A stretch of DNA of 64,000 bases from Iodidimonas sp. SYSU 1G8 (GCF_039655775.1 NZ_JBBYXJ010000001.1:1302001-1366000), one strand, 5' to 3'. Counted from the stretch's first letter, positions 1 to 8,843 are shown. Notes: generated from the letters alone by a model not told the origin. Numbers and translations: made by a program.

Positions 1-332
1 TGATGGGGCACGCCGGGTGTGGCGGGATCCGTGCGGCCCTGACCGGCATCGGCGGCGAGACCGAGTTCATCGGTCCGTGGGTTTCGATGATCGGTCCGGT
101 CCGGGACGAGGTGGTCCAGGCCTGCGGCGGTCGTCCGGAAGCGGAACAACAGCGGATGCTGGAACAGCGTTCGATTGTCTCCTCGCTTCGCAATCTGGAC
201 AGTTTTCCATTCGTCGCGGAGGGCGTGAAGGCTGGCACGTTGTTCGTTCACGGCTGGTATTTCGATATCCACACGGGCGATCTGCTCGCCTACGATGCGG
301 AGAAGGACGCATTCGGTCCTTTGCCGTTCTGA
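1..332 (+). CDS. beta-carbonic anhydrase, C-terminal part (5' end outside window)
   Basis: Carbonic anhydrase interconverts CO2 and bicarbonate in the cytoplasm. The reading frame is open to the left edge, so only about the last 109 residues are visible. They begin with GHAGCGG, which matches the family motif in which His and Cys bind the catalytic zinc. The rest follows the beta-class pattern: a short segment after FIGPW, a SLxNLxxFPFV stretch, and the closing VHGWYFDIHTGDLLAYD block. The first zinc Cys and the Asp-Arg pair lie upstream and cannot be checked. It stops 169 bp before potF and seems a separate transcription unit. Confidence 0.9.
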   Translation, partial: MGHAGCGGIRAALTGIGGETEFIGPWVSMIGPVRDEVVQACGGRPEAEQQRMLEQRSIVSSLRNLDSFPFVAEGVKAGTLFVHGWYFDIHTGDLLAYDAEKDAFGPLPF

Positions 333-501
333 GCCATGCGGCCGTGTGGAGAAAACGCCGCCGGTGATGTCACATCCGTTTGACTGAGGCCGCCGATATC
401 CCCAGAGTTTCCCTCGCTCGGCATTGTTTAGCCGACTCGTGCTAATCGCCCGAGATCAATCCCAGGTCCGGTCGGCCTTTATACATGCATGGAGGACTTT
501 A

Positions 502-1599
502 ATGCGTTCATGGCTCGCTCTGTCGCTGATGCTTCTGGCCGGTGTCTCCGGCTCCGCCAAGGCCGCCGAGGACAAGGTCCTGAACGTATACAACTGGTCG
601 GACTACATCGCCGCCGACACGCTTGCCGCGTTCCAGAAGGAAACCGGGATCAAGGTCAACTACGACGTCTATGACTCAATGGCCATGCTCGAGGCCAAGT
701 TGCTCGCCGGCCGCTCGGGCTATGATGTGGTGTTCCCGACCCTGACGCCATTCCTCGCCCAGCAGATAAAGGCGAAGATCTATCAGCCGCTCGACAAATC
801 CAAGCTGCCCAACTACTCGGGCCTGTCGAAGACGATCCTCAAGACCATGTCGCATAACGATCCCCAGAATACCTACAGCGTGCCCTACATGGTCTCGCCG
901 TCGGGTATCGGCATCAATGTGGACAAGGTGAAGAAAATCCTGGGCTCGGTCCCCGAAGGCAGCGGCGACCTGCTGTTCAGCCCCGCGGTAACCGCCAAGC
1001 TGAAGTCGTGCGGGATCAGCCTTCTCGATGATCCGGTCGACGTGATTCCCGCCGTTCTCGCCTGGATGGGCCGGAATCCGATCAGCCAGGAGAAGGCCGA
1101 TCTGGACGCCGCGATGGCCGCGTTGCAGAAAATCCGCGGCAATCTGAAGTACATCCACTCCTCGTCCTACATCAACGACCTCGCCAATGGCGACCTGTGC
1201 GTGGCGCAGGGTTATGGCGGCGATCTCATCCAGGCGCGTGACCGGGCGCGCGACGCGAAGAACGGCGTGAATATCCTGGTGCTGCTGCCCAAGGAGGGAA
1301 CGGCCTTCGTGATCGACACCATGGCGATTCCGGCGGATGCCCCGCACCCGAACAACGCGCATGCTTTCATCAATTACATGATGCGCCCGGACGTGGTCGC
1401 GGCGATCACCAATGAAACCGGATACGCAAACGCGGTCCCCGCGTCGATGAGCAAGGTCGACGACGCCATCAAGAACGACAAGTTCATCTATCCGAGCGAC
1501 GCGGAGCGGGAGAAAGGATATTCGATCCCGCCGGCGCCGAAAGGCTACGAGCGCCTGCGCACGCGCGCCTGGAACTCGTTCAAGACCGGGGTGAAATAA
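502..1599 (+). CDS. potF: polyamine ABC transporter, periplasmic substrate-binding protein
   Basis: This 365-residue protein binds putrescine or spermidine in the periplasm and delivers it to the membrane permease. The ATG start at 502 is chosen over a TTG at 424 because GGAGG lies 7 bases upstream and the protein then opens with a normal signal peptide (MRSWLALSLMLLAGVSGSAKA). The mature N-terminus has LNVYNWSDYI, typical of PotD/PotF, followed by the ETGIKVNYDVYDS block. It is first in a tight four-gene operon with the ATPase and two permeases. Whether the ligand is putrescine (PotF) or spermidine (PotD) cannot be decided here. Confidence 0.93.
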   Translation: MRSWLALSLMLLAGVSGSAKAAEDKVLNVYNWSDYIAADTLAAFQKETGIKVNYDVYDSMAMLEAKLLAGRSGYDVVFPTLTPFLAQQIKAKIYQPLDKSKLPNYSGLSKTILKTMSHNDPQNTYSVPYMVSPSGIGINVDKVKKILGSVPEGSGDLLFSPAVTAKLKSCGISLLDDPVDVIPAVLAWMGRNPISQEKADLDAAMAALQKIRGNLKYIHSSSYINDLANGDLCVAQGYGGDLIQARDRARDAKNGVNILVLLPKEGTAFVIDTMAIPADAPHPNNAHAFINYMMRPDVVAAITNETGYANAVPASMSKVDDAIKNDKFIYPSDAEREKGYSIPPAPKGYERLRTRAWNSFKTGVK

Positions 1600-1603
1600 C
1601 CCC

Positions 1604-2746
1604 ATGGCCAATGGCGCGCCGGGGCTTCAGGATAAACCCTGGACCGATCCCTCGGCTCGGCCCTTCGTCCAGATCGAAAACGTCTCGAAGCTTTATGGTG
1701 ACGTGACGGCCGTCAACGGGGTCGACCTGAACATCTACCGCGGCGAGTTCTTCGCCCTGCTGGGGGCCTCCGGCTGCGGCAAGACGACGCTGCTCCGGAT
1801 GCTGGCGGGTTTCGAAACGCCCAATGCCGGCCGCATCTTCATCGACGGCGTCGACATGGCCAGTATTCCGCCCTATCGGCGGCCGGTGAACATGATGTTC
1901 CAGTCCTACGCGCTGTTTCCGCACATGACCGTGGGGCAGAACGTCGCGTTCGGCTTGCATCAGGAGCGGCTGCCGCGCAAGCAGATCGCCGAGCGTGTGG
2001 ACGAAATGCTGGACCTGGTTCAGATCGGCCCGCTGGCCAAGCGCAAGCCCGACCAGCTCTCGGGCGGCCAGCGCCAGCGCGTGGCGCTCGCCAGGGCATT
2101 GGTGAAACGCCCCAAACTCCTGTTGCTGGACGAACCGCTGGGCGCGCTCGACCGGAAGCTGCGCGAACAGACCCAGTTCGAACTGGTGAACATCCAGGAA
2201 GAACTGGGCATGACCTTCGTCATCGTCACCCATGACCAGGAGGAAGCCATGACCATGGCGAGCCGCGTCTGCGTGATGAACGCCGGCATGGTCGAGCAGG
2301 TAGGCACGCCTTCGGAAGTCTACGAATACCCCAACTCCCGATTCGTCGCCGACTTCATCGGCACGGCGAATATTTTCGACGGCATCGTGAGCGCCTCGTC
2401 CGCGGGCGAGGTGCGCGTGACGTCGCCCGATCTCGACGGCGCCATCCGGGTCGCCGGCGGCAGCGCCGCGCCCGTCGGTGCGAAGGTAAGCGTCATGGTG
2501 CGCCCGGAGAAGATCCAGGTGGTCGGCCCGGAAGGAGTGGCCGACGGCCACAACGAAGCATCGGGCATCGTGAAGGAGATCGGCTATCTGGGGGACATCT
2601 CCATCTATCACGTGGAGCTGCCGTCGGGGAAACGCATCCAGTTCTCGCGGCCCAACATGCTGCACACCGCCGATGCGCCCCTTTCCTGGGATGATCCTGT
2701 CAGCTTTCAGTGGCATCCCGCCAATGGGGTGCTTCTGCTGCTATGA
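1604..2746 (+). CDS. potG: polyamine ABC transporter, ATP-binding subunit
   Basis: This 380-residue subunit hydrolyses ATP to drive polyamine import. Walker A is GASGCGKTT (about 53-61), the ABC signature is LSGGQRQRVALARAL (about 150-164), and Walker B is LLLLDEPLGALD, followed by the switch His in VIVTHDQEE. After about residue 250 a TOBE-type regulatory domain contains VRPEKI. Length and domain order fit PotG/PotA. The ATG lies 4 bp after the potF stop, and its own stop overlaps the ATG of the first permease, indicating translational coupling. Confidence 0.94.
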   Translation: MANGAPGLQDKPWTDPSARPFVQIENVSKLYGDVTAVNGVDLNIYRGEFFALLGASGCGKTTLLRMLAGFETPNAGRIFIDGVDMASIPPYRRPVNMMFQSYALFPHMTVGQNVAFGLHQERLPRKQIAERVDEMLDLVQIGPLAKRKPDQLSGGQRQRVALARALVKRPKLLLLDEPLGALDRKLREQTQFELVNIQEELGMTFVIVTHDQEEAMTMASRVCVMNAGMVEQVGTPSEVYEYPNSRFVADFIGTANIFDGIVSASSAGEVRVTSPDLDGAIRVAGGSAAPVGAKVSVMVRPEKIQVVGPEGVADGHNEASGIVKEIGYLGDISIYHVELPSGKRIQFSRPNMLHTADAPLSWDDPVSFQWHPANGVLLLL

Positions 2747-3681
2747 ACACGCTGCGCGCCTGGTTCGTTCGGTCCGCGCGCTGGCTGCAGCGCCCCGCCA
2801 TGATCGGCCGCGGCGTCACACTGGCCATTCCCTATGGCTGGATGGCGCTGTTCTTCGCGCTGCCGCTGCTGATCGTCGCCAAGATCAGCCTGTCGGAAAG
2901 CGACATCGCCATTCCGCCCTACATGCCGCTGCTCGACTGGGTGGACGAAACCACCCTGCAGCTGCGCCTCAGCTTCGCCAATTTCGCGCTGCTGCTGGAC
3001 GATGATCTTTACGCCATCGCCTATCTCAACTCGGTGAAGATCGCCGCGGTGGCGACGTTCATCTCGGTCTTCATCGGCTATGGCATGGCCTATGGCATTG
3101 CCCGCAGTCCCGAGCGCTGGCGCTATCTGCTGTTGATGCTGATCATCATCCCTTTCTGGACCTCGTTCCTGATCCGGGTCTACGCCATGATTGGCTTCCT
3201 CAAGGACAATGGCCTGCTGAACAATCTGCTGCTGGCCATCGGCGTGATCGATCAGCCGCTGGAGATCATGTACACGCCGATGGCGGTCTATATCGGCATC
3301 GTCTATTCGTACCTGCCCTTCATGGTGCTGCCGATCTACGCCGCCCTGGACCGCATGGACCCGAGCCTGCTCGAAGCGGCAAGCGATCTGGGTGCCCGTC
3401 CCTGGAAAGCATTTCTGAAGGTCACGCTGCCCCTGTCCATGCCCGGCGTCGTCGCCGGCGCGCTGCTGGTGTTCATCCCCGCCGTGGGCGAGTTCGTCAT
3501 TCCCGAGCTGCTCGGCGGCCTGGGTTCTCCCATGATCGGCAAGGTTCTGTGGAGCGACTTCTTCAACAATCGTGACTGGCCGGTCGCGGCGGCGGTCGCC
3601 ATCGCCATGCTGTCTCTGCTGGTGGTGCCGGTGATGCTGTTCGACCGGTTCGCCAGCGGCTATTTCAAGGGACGCGCATGA
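2743..3681 (+). CDS. potH: polyamine ABC transporter, permease
   Basis: This inner-membrane permease (312 residues) forms half of the polyamine translocation channel. The ATG at 2743 overlaps the potG stop (ATGA) and is preferred over an in-frame ATG at 2710, which would sit deep inside potG. An N-terminal hydrophobic segment (about 22-45) is followed by a large periplasmic loop and a cluster of membrane helices. The cytoplasmic EAA loop reads LLEAASDLGARPWKAFLKVTLPL, which docks on the ATPase. The gene ends in another ATGA overlap with potI. Confidence 0.93.
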   Translation: MNTLRAWFVRSARWLQRPAMIGRGVTLAIPYGWMALFFALPLLIVAKISLSESDIAIPPYMPLLDWVDETTLQLRLSFANFALLLDDDLYAIAYLNSVKIAAVATFISVFIGYGMAYGIARSPERWRYLLLMLIIIPFWTSFLIRVYAMIGFLKDNGLLNNLLLAIGVIDQPLEIMYTPMAVYIGIVYSYLPFMVLPIYAALDRMDPSLLEAASDLGARPWKAFLKVTLPLSMPGVVAGALLVFIPAVGEFVIPELLGGLGSPMIGKVLWSDFFNNRDWPVAAAVAIAMLSLLVVPVMLFDRFASGYFKGRA

Positions 3682-4481
3682 CCGGCCGCAAACCCTGGTT
3701 CGCCATCACCGTCCTGATCCTGGGGTACCTGTTCCTTTACAGTCCGATCGTCGCGCTGATGGTTTATTCCTTCAATGAGTCCCGGCTGGTCACGGTGTGG
3801 GGCGGTTTCTCGACCAAGTGGTACGCGGCGCTCATGAGCAACGAGCAGTTGCTCAGTGCCGCGTGGCTGAGCGTGCGGATCGCATTCATGACGGCCAGCA
3901 TTGCCGTCGTGCTGGGCACGATGGCGTCGTTCGCCCTGGTCAGATTCGGGCGGTTCAGGGGCCGTACGCTGTTCACAGGCATGATAACGGCGCCGCTGGT
4001 CATGCCGGAAGTCATCACCGGCCTCTCCCTGCTGCTGCTGTTCGTCGCCATGGAGGGCGTGATCGGCTGGCCCGCCGGTCGCGGTGTCACCACGATCGTG
4101 ATCGCCCATGCGACCTTCGCGACCGCTTATGTGACCGTGGTCGTGCAGTCGAGGCTGAGCCAGATCGACATGAGCCTCGAAGAGGCCGCAATGGATCTGG
4201 GCGCCCGGCCGTTCAAGGTGGTGAGCGTTATCATTCTCCCGCTGATCTGGCCCGCCATGATGGCAGGCTGGCTGCTGGCGTTCACCCTCTCCTTCGACGA
4301 TTTGGTGGTCGCCAGCTTCACCTCGGGACCAGGCTCGACGACCCTGCCCATGGAGGTTTTCTCCAGCGTGCGGCTCGGCGTCAGCCCGCAGATCAACGCC
4401 TTGGCGACCATTTTCATCGTCGCGGTGACAAGCATGGTGGTGATCGGAAACCATCTGGCGTTCAGGCGCCGCCAGCGTTGA
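3678..4481 (+). CDS. potI: polyamine ABC transporter, permease
   Basis: This is the second permease subunit (267 residues) of the polyamine importer. Six hydrophobic segments are visible, the first at about 8-30. The EAA loop is SLEEAAMDLGARPFKVVSV, and the motif LSFDDLVVASFTSGPG is typical of PotC/PotI. Translation starts inside the potH stop codon (ATGA at 3678). It is the last gene of the operon and is followed at once by a GC-rich hairpin. Confidence 0.93.
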   Translation: MTGRKPWFAITVLILGYLFLYSPIVALMVYSFNESRLVTVWGGFSTKWYAALMSNEQLLSAAWLSVRIAFMTASIAVVLGTMASFALVRFGRFRGRTLFTGMITAPLVMPEVITGLSLLLLFVAMEGVIGWPAGRGVTTIVIAHATFATAYVTVVVQSRLSQIDMSLEEAAMDLGARPFKVVSVIILPLIWPAMMAGWLLAFTLSFDDLVVASFTSGPGSTTLPMEVFSSVRLGVSPQINALATIFIVAVTSMVVIGNHLAFRRRQR

Positions 4482-4503
4482 GCGGCGGCCGCCAGCCCGC
4501 CGC
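4482..4503 (+). terminator. hairpin after the pot operon
   Basis: GCGGCGG and CCGCCGC form a perfect 7-bp stem with an 8-base loop directly after the potI stop. Only a weak T-poor tail follows, so termination here may need Rho. Confidence 0.45.
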
Positions 4504-4774
4504 GCTTGAATAAATACCCGATTCGTATACATGTAGGAAATCGATGGTCGTTTTCGACCACGGTCAACCGCGCATCGGGCACAGCCCGGCGCCGTGCGAC
4601 CGCAGAGGCGGCTGAGCTTCCGCCTTCCGCGCTAGGTAGGGAATGGCGCTTCTTTTCGACCCAGCGATGACGACGCGTTTCCCGACGGTGACGCAACGCG
4701 CCTCCCTCCTCGCCGACACCGACGCGCCACCGCAGCGGCGAGTCACATCTTCTGGATATGCAAGGACAAGCCAT
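4504..4774. other. intergenic region before the small coiled-coil gene
   Basis: This 271-bp stretch holds no convincing gene. An in-frame ATG at 4643 would extend the next protein by 44 residues, but that extension is compositionally unlike the rest and is not believed. A mildly AT-rich spot lies at about 4508-4535. No clear promoter was identified. Confidence 0.5.
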
Positions 4775-4999
4775 ATGACCAACCCCATCCGTTCAAAGGC
4801 CGAGGAAAAATTCGCGAAAATCCGGCAGCAGGATGAGGACGCGATCAAGGAACGTGATCGAGCCCAGAAGGAACTGATGGACAAGACCGCCCGACTTCGC
4901 GCGTTGCGCATGGCCAAGGAAGCGGCCGACAAGGAAGCCGCTGATGCGGCGGCTATCGAGAAGGCAGACAAACTGGCCGCCAAGAAGGCCAAGGTCTGA
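4775..4999 (+). CDS. small charged coiled-coil protein of unknown function
   Basis: The product is 74 residues, almost entirely helical and highly charged. It is rich in Lys, Glu, Ala and Asp, with heptad-like spacing from KAEEKFAKIRQQDEDAIKERDRAQKE onward in two stretches, and ends KAKV. No signal peptide or membrane segment is present. The start at 4775 (MTNPIRSK) has AGGACAAG 5-13 bases upstream and fits better than the ATG at 4643. Similar small proteins are common in alphaproteobacteria, but I know no function for them. It ends 11 bp from the convergent synthetase gene. Confidence 0.7.
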   Translation: MTNPIRSKAEEKFAKIRQQDEDAIKERDRAQKELMDKTARLRALRMAKEAADKEAADAAAIEKADKLAAKKAKV

Positions 5000-5010
5000 C
5001 GAGGGCTCCA

Positions 5011-7596
5011 TCAACCGTCCGGCGTGTCGGCGATCTCCCGTAGAAGCCGCCGCACGCCCACTTCGGCGCTGATCCGCCGCTGGCGTTCGACCCGCAAGTC
5101 GCCCTGTATCCATCCACGCCACCCGCAGGACCGCCGGAACGCGCCCCTGCGCCAGCCGGTGTGTCTTGTCAGCAGGATGGTCGCGGAGGAGTCGAGACGA
5201 GCCGACGGCGTAAACCGGCTCCCCGCGACCTGACGCCAGGCCCAGCCCGGACTCTTGAGCCTCGGTGGGAGAATCCGGGAGACCATACTGCTGCCGGGCG
5301 CTTTGGATCCGGAGGCCAACGCGCGCACGGACCGCATCAGGCGGCCGGCGACGGCAAAGGAATGGTCGGGAAACTCCGGAACGCTTTTGTCCACCAGCGC
5401 GAGGCGCTCGACCCGTTCTCCCGAAGCAGCCAACGCGACCGCGATCTCATAGGCCGCGCAGGCGCCAAGGCAAAATCCACCGAGGAGATAAGGACCGTGC
5501 GGCTGGACCGTGCGAATGCGCTCCAGCATGTGACCGGCCAGATCGGCGAAGGTCTCCTTTGTATTCTCCATGCGATCCGTGGTCGCCAGGTAAACTGGCT
5601 GAGGCATATCGAGCCCGTCGAGCATGGGAAAATCGAGGAAACTCGGCATGATCCAGAAAATGGGCCGGCCCTGTCGCTCCCCGCCCAGCACCTCGAAGGA
5701 TTCCATGGGCGCCGCACGATAGCTTGCTTCGGCGATGGCGGCGATGCTCCAGCCCGTTTCGAGATCCGACGTCGATATCCGCGTTCCCAGGAGGTCTCCG
5801 AGACGCAACAGCAACTCCATTCCCATCAGGGAATCGCCGCCCACATCGAAGAAATCATCGCCCGGCCCGAACCGGTCATGGCCCAGCACGTCGCGCCATT
5901 CGCCCGCGATCACCGCCTCGCGCGCATCGAATCCCGGTGAACTTCCCACCGCCGGTGCCGGTGCCGGTGCCGGCGCGGGCAATGCGGCAAGGTCAGGCTT
6001 TCCGGTTACCGTGAGCGGAAATTCCGTCAGCACGTGGATGGAATGCGGCACCATGGCGGCTGGCAGGCGCAGGCGCACCAGTTCACGGATCGATACCGCA
6101 TCCGCGGCTACGCCGCCGGCAGGAATGACCCAAGCCAGCAACCGGCTGTCGCCTCGTCCGTCGGGCCGCAGGTCAACCAGAGCCCGCTCAATACCCGGCA
6201 ATGCGCCGATCATCCGCTCGACCGCATCCAGTTCCACCCGCATGCCTCGGATCTTCGCCTGCCTGTCGCGGCGGCCGTGAAATTCGAAGCGGCCATCCGG
6301 GAGCAAGGCGCCCAGGTCGCCGGAACGGTAGTATCGCCGCCTTTGGCCGTCGATGCCGGTCAGCTCGATGAAGGCGGCGGCGGTCAGATCCGGGCGTCCC
6401 CGATAGCCCCGCGCCAGGCCAATTCCGGCAATGCAGATTTCGCCGATGCTTCCAGGAGGGACGGGCTTCAGTGTCTCGTCGAACAACTCGACCCGCATGT
6501 TGGTGATGGGCTTGCCGATGATCCTGCCCTGATCCTGGTCGCCGCCCCACGCCATGACGTCGTTGCCCGTGCAGTAAATCGCCGCCTCGGTGGGTCCATA
6601 GGCGTTGACCGCCCGGCGAATGTCCGTCGTCGCCGTGAGATGACCGGCGAGCGCCGCGGGGCAGGCCTCGCCACCGAACATCACCGCACGAAGATTGGGC
6701 GGCAACGCACCGCCGGCCAGCAGGGTAGCGAGCATGGAGGGCGTCGCGCCAAAAGCGGTGAACGCATCGAAATGGACCGACGTCTTGAGCTGATCGAGGC
6801 CCGCGATAGGGACGAGGGTCCCACCGGCGCCGAGCGGCGCGAAAATCTGGTGGATACTAGCATCCGCCGCCGGAGAATCGATCCATGGCACAAGGGCGAG
6901 GTCGTCCGCTCCATAGACCGCGTCATGCGAATGCCGAACCGTATTGGCCGCGGCACGGTGTTCCAGTTCGACGATTTTCGGCTCGCCGGTAGTGCCCGAT
7001 GTGGCGATCAGATAGGCCAGTCCATCCGGACGGACCGTCGCGGATAGCGCAGGCGCGTGCGCCTCCAGCATATCGCGGGTCAGCGGGATAACGCGCTGGG
7101 CAATCAGGTCGGCGCGGCGGGCCAGCTGCGCGCCGGCCAGACAAAGCCGCGCCTTGGAGACGGACAGGATACGGGCCAGGTGAGGGTCTGGATGTGACGG
7201 ATCAAGCGGCAGGTAACACGCGCCTGCCTTCAGGATGGCCAGAAGAGCGACAAGGTGAACAGCCGAGCGTTCGGCAAGCACCGCGACCGGCTGTTCGGTC
7301 TCCAGCCCTTCCGCGCACAGCGCCAGCGCCAGCGCATTGGCCGCCTGATCCAGTTGCCGATAGGTCAGGCGCCCATCGGCCGCATCAACAGCCAGCCGGT
7401 CGGGATATCGCGCAGCACAGGTCTCGAACTGGGCATGCAGCACCAGATTTTCGGCTCCGGCGACCCGCGGCCCCAACGAGGCGTCGATCAGGAACCGCCG
7501 CTGCGCGGACGGCAGGCCTGAAGCCTCGCCGTCCGCGACGAACGAATCCGGACTTACCTCGGACATGGCGACAGGATGCAGTGGTGGCGGCGACAT
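5011..7596 (-). CDS. single-module NRPS-like synthetase, A-PCP-TE, with Cys thioesterase nucleophile
   Basis: This 861-residue multidomain enzyme should activate an acid as adenylate, load it on a phosphopantetheine arm and release it. The adenylation domain (about 45-535) has SGTTGEPK (200-207), GGEACP, NAYGPTEA (331-338), YRSGD (423-427), GRRDRQAKIRG and the catalytic Lys in TGKPDL. An Asp in the ADAS motif (245) suggests an alpha-amino acid substrate. An Ala-Pro linker leads to the carrier domain (about 555-625) with GGDSL (Ser589). The thioesterase (about 640-861) has GGFCLGA, so Cys709 replaces the usual Ser. Asp736 (LVDKS) is present, but the usual C-terminal catalytic His is not evident. 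There is no condensation domain. An alternative start, ATG at 7566, would reduce the overlap with the upstream methyltransferase gene from 43 to 13 bp. Confidence 0.88.
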   Translation of the reverse strand: MSPPPLHPVAMSEVSPDSFVADGEASGLPSAQRRFLIDASLGPRVAGAENLVLHAQFETCAARYPDRLAVDAADGRLTYRQLDQAANALALALCAEGLETEQPVAVLAERSAVHLVALLAILKAGACYLPLDPSHPDPHLARILSVSKARLCLAGAQLARRADLIAQRVIPLTRDMLEAHAPALSATVRPDGLAYLIATSGTTGEPKIVELEHRAAANTVRHSHDAVYGADDLALVPWIDSPAADASIHQIFAPLGAGGTLVPIAGLDQLKTSVHFDAFTAFGATPSMLATLLAGGALPPNLRAVMFGGEACPAALAGHLTATTDIRRAVNAYGPTEAAIYCTGNDVMAWGGDQDQGRIIGKPITNMRVELFDETLKPVPPGSIGEICIAGIGLARGYRGRPDLTAAAFIELTGIDGQRRRYYRSGDLGALLPDGRFEFHGRRDRQAKIRGMRVELDAVERMIGALPGIERALVDLRPDGRGDSRLLAWVIPAGGVAADAVSIRELVRLRLPAAMVPHSIHVLTEFPLTVTGKPDLAALPAPAPAPAPAVGSSPGFDAREAVIAGEWRDVLGHDRFGPGDDFFDVGGDSLMGMELLLRLGDLLGTRISTSDLETGWSIAAIAEASYRAAPMESFEVLGGERQGRPIFWIMPSFLDFPMLDGLDMPQPVYLATTDRMENTKETFADLAGHMLERIRTVQPHGPYLLGGFCLGACAAYEIAVALAASGERVERLALVDKSVPEFPDHSFAVAGRLMRSVRALASGSKAPGSSMVSRILPPRLKSPGWAWRQVAGSRFTPSARLDSSATILLTRHTGWRRGAFRRSCGWRGWIQGDLRVERQRRISAEVGVRRLLREIADTPDG
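5951..5974. repeat. GCCGGT hexamer repeat in the A-PCP linker
   Basis: Three perfect GCCGGT units and one GCCGGC unit lie in tandem. On the coding (minus) strand they encode the Ala-Pro linker between the adenylation and carrier domains (about residues 540-549). Changes in unit number would alter linker length by two residues without a frameshift. Confidence 0.85.
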
Positions 7597-8435
7597 GCCA
7601 ATCCGTTGGCGTCGGACGCATTGTGATCGAGGCCGCTGGTGATGCGAAGGTCACGGAATTCAAGACCCGCGGCTTGCAGACGCGCGGCGAAGTCCTGGAA
7701 AGGAATGAAATGCTCAAGATTGCCGAATGGCAATGTGACCGCGATGAAGCCCTCAGGCGTACGGATCAGGCGGTCGGCGTCAGAAAGGCTTTCGAGCGCC
7801 GCCTGACGGACAATCTCCGCCGTTCCCAACCGATAGTAAGCAAGGTCGGCACCGAGCCATTGCCGCAGGGGCTCGCCACTCGGCGTCGGAAATTCGCTGG
7901 GGTCGGTATAGTTCACCATCGCCAATCCGCCGACGCGCAGCACGCGGGTAATCTCGCCCATGATCGGTGCGTACTGGGTCACCGGAGCGCAGTTCATCAA
8001 ATGGTCATTCAGCAGAAAATCGATGGTGCCCGCCGCAAAGATCGGGTTCAGGTCAGCGGCATCCGCCTGATGGTAATGCGCTCTGGGGTCGTGCTGTCCC
8101 AACGCGCGCAAGTCGATCAGATCGATGACGTGGATTTCTGGCGAGGGGATGCCCTGTTCCGCCAGGAACTGGATCAGGGTATCCACATTGTTCGTGGAGG
8201 CGCAGCCCTGGATGAGGCACCGAGGTGACGGCCCAAGCTGCTGGGCAAGCCAGCCCGCTTCCAATTCAGCGCGCCACAGGTCAAGCGGCGGCTGCACCGA
8301 AAGCCTGCGCTGACGATCCCGGCTGTTCCGCTGTTCATAGGACAACAGATACTTGGCAGGCTCGGCATAACCCAAGGAAAGAACTGGCGCGGGTTTGACA
8401 CCCGAAGCGCCCATGGACAACGACATGACCACCAC
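7554..8435 (-). CDS. class I SAM-dependent methyltransferase-like protein
   Basis: This 293-residue protein probably methylates a small molecule. The fold order is visible: a glycine-loop position written CLIQGCASTNN (about 74-84), an acidic motif II in HVIDLIDL, a motif IV-like segment IDFLLNDHLMNCAP, and post-motif VLRVGGLAMVNY. The glycine loop lacks the usual GxGxG, so SAM binding needs proof. The C-terminus (SGLDHNASDANG) is unusual. Its stop overlaps the start of the synthetase gene on the same strand, so the two are probably co-translated and act on one product. ATG at 8426 is an alternative start. Confidence 0.75.
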   Translation of the reverse strand: MVVMSLSMGASGVKPAPVLSLGYAEPAKYLLSYEQRNSRDRQRRLSVQPPLDLWRAELEAGWLAQQLGPSPRCLIQGCASTNNVDTLIQFLAEQGIPSPEIHVIDLIDLRALGQHDPRAHYHQADAADLNPIFAAGTIDFLLNDHLMNCAPVTQYAPIMGEITRVLRVGGLAMVNYTDPSEFPTPSGEPLRQWLGADLAYYRLGTAEIVRQAALESLSDADRLIRTPEGFIAVTLPFGNLEHFIPFQDFAARLQAAGLEFRDLRITSGLDHNASDANGLACRRHHCILSPCPR

Positions 8436-8756
8436 TCCGCCCTCGCTGCATCGGCTCGACCGATTGCACGCATTCTGATCAGTTTGAGCGACGGGGCCGC
8501 CAGAAAATCGACGTCACTTAATGAACTCAGACCTTTGTGCACCCGCTCTGAAACCAGTCGGATGGCTTCAGCTGTCGAGTGCGATGCCTGATGATCAAAT
8601 GCTATGGGCCCCAAGCCTCGACATCATACTGGGCATGCCGCGCGGATTTTAACATAGCTATTTTATCATGGAGTTATGCGGCTATGAGCAGTGTGGCCAC
8701 CACTTACCAACTGACTCTTAGACGGGAAACCTTGTTGCCGCGATGGAGGGGACAGA
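8436..8756. other. 321-bp intergenic region between tRNA-Gln and the synthetase operon
   Basis: No gene is supported here. An AT-rich island lies at about 8645-8685 in otherwise GC-rich DNA and is the best place for the promoter of the methyltransferase-synthetase pair. I looked for a lux-box-like palindrome or a second copy of the tRNA 3' end and found neither. Confidence 0.5.
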
Positions 8757-8831
8757 TGGCTGGGGCGGCAGGGATCGAACCTGCGAATGACGGAATCAAA
8801 ATCCGTTGCCTTACCGCTTGGCGACGCCCCA
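8757..8831 (-). tRNA. tRNA-Gln (anticodon UUG)
   Basis: The minus strand folds as a complete cloverleaf. The acceptor stem pairs TGGGGCG with CGCCCCA. The anticodon stem ACGGA/TCCGT encloses the loop TTTTGAT with anticodon TTG, and the T arm is GCAGG-TTCGATC-CCTGC. The discriminator base is G and CCA is encoded (8757-8759). Confidence 0.97.
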
Positions 8832-8843
8832 CCAAGGCGGCGC

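Noticed and set aside
8174-8614. Minus-strand frame reaching into the region upstream of the methyltransferase
   Set aside because: Most of it overlaps the methyltransferase gene out of frame, and the unique part resembles no protein I know.
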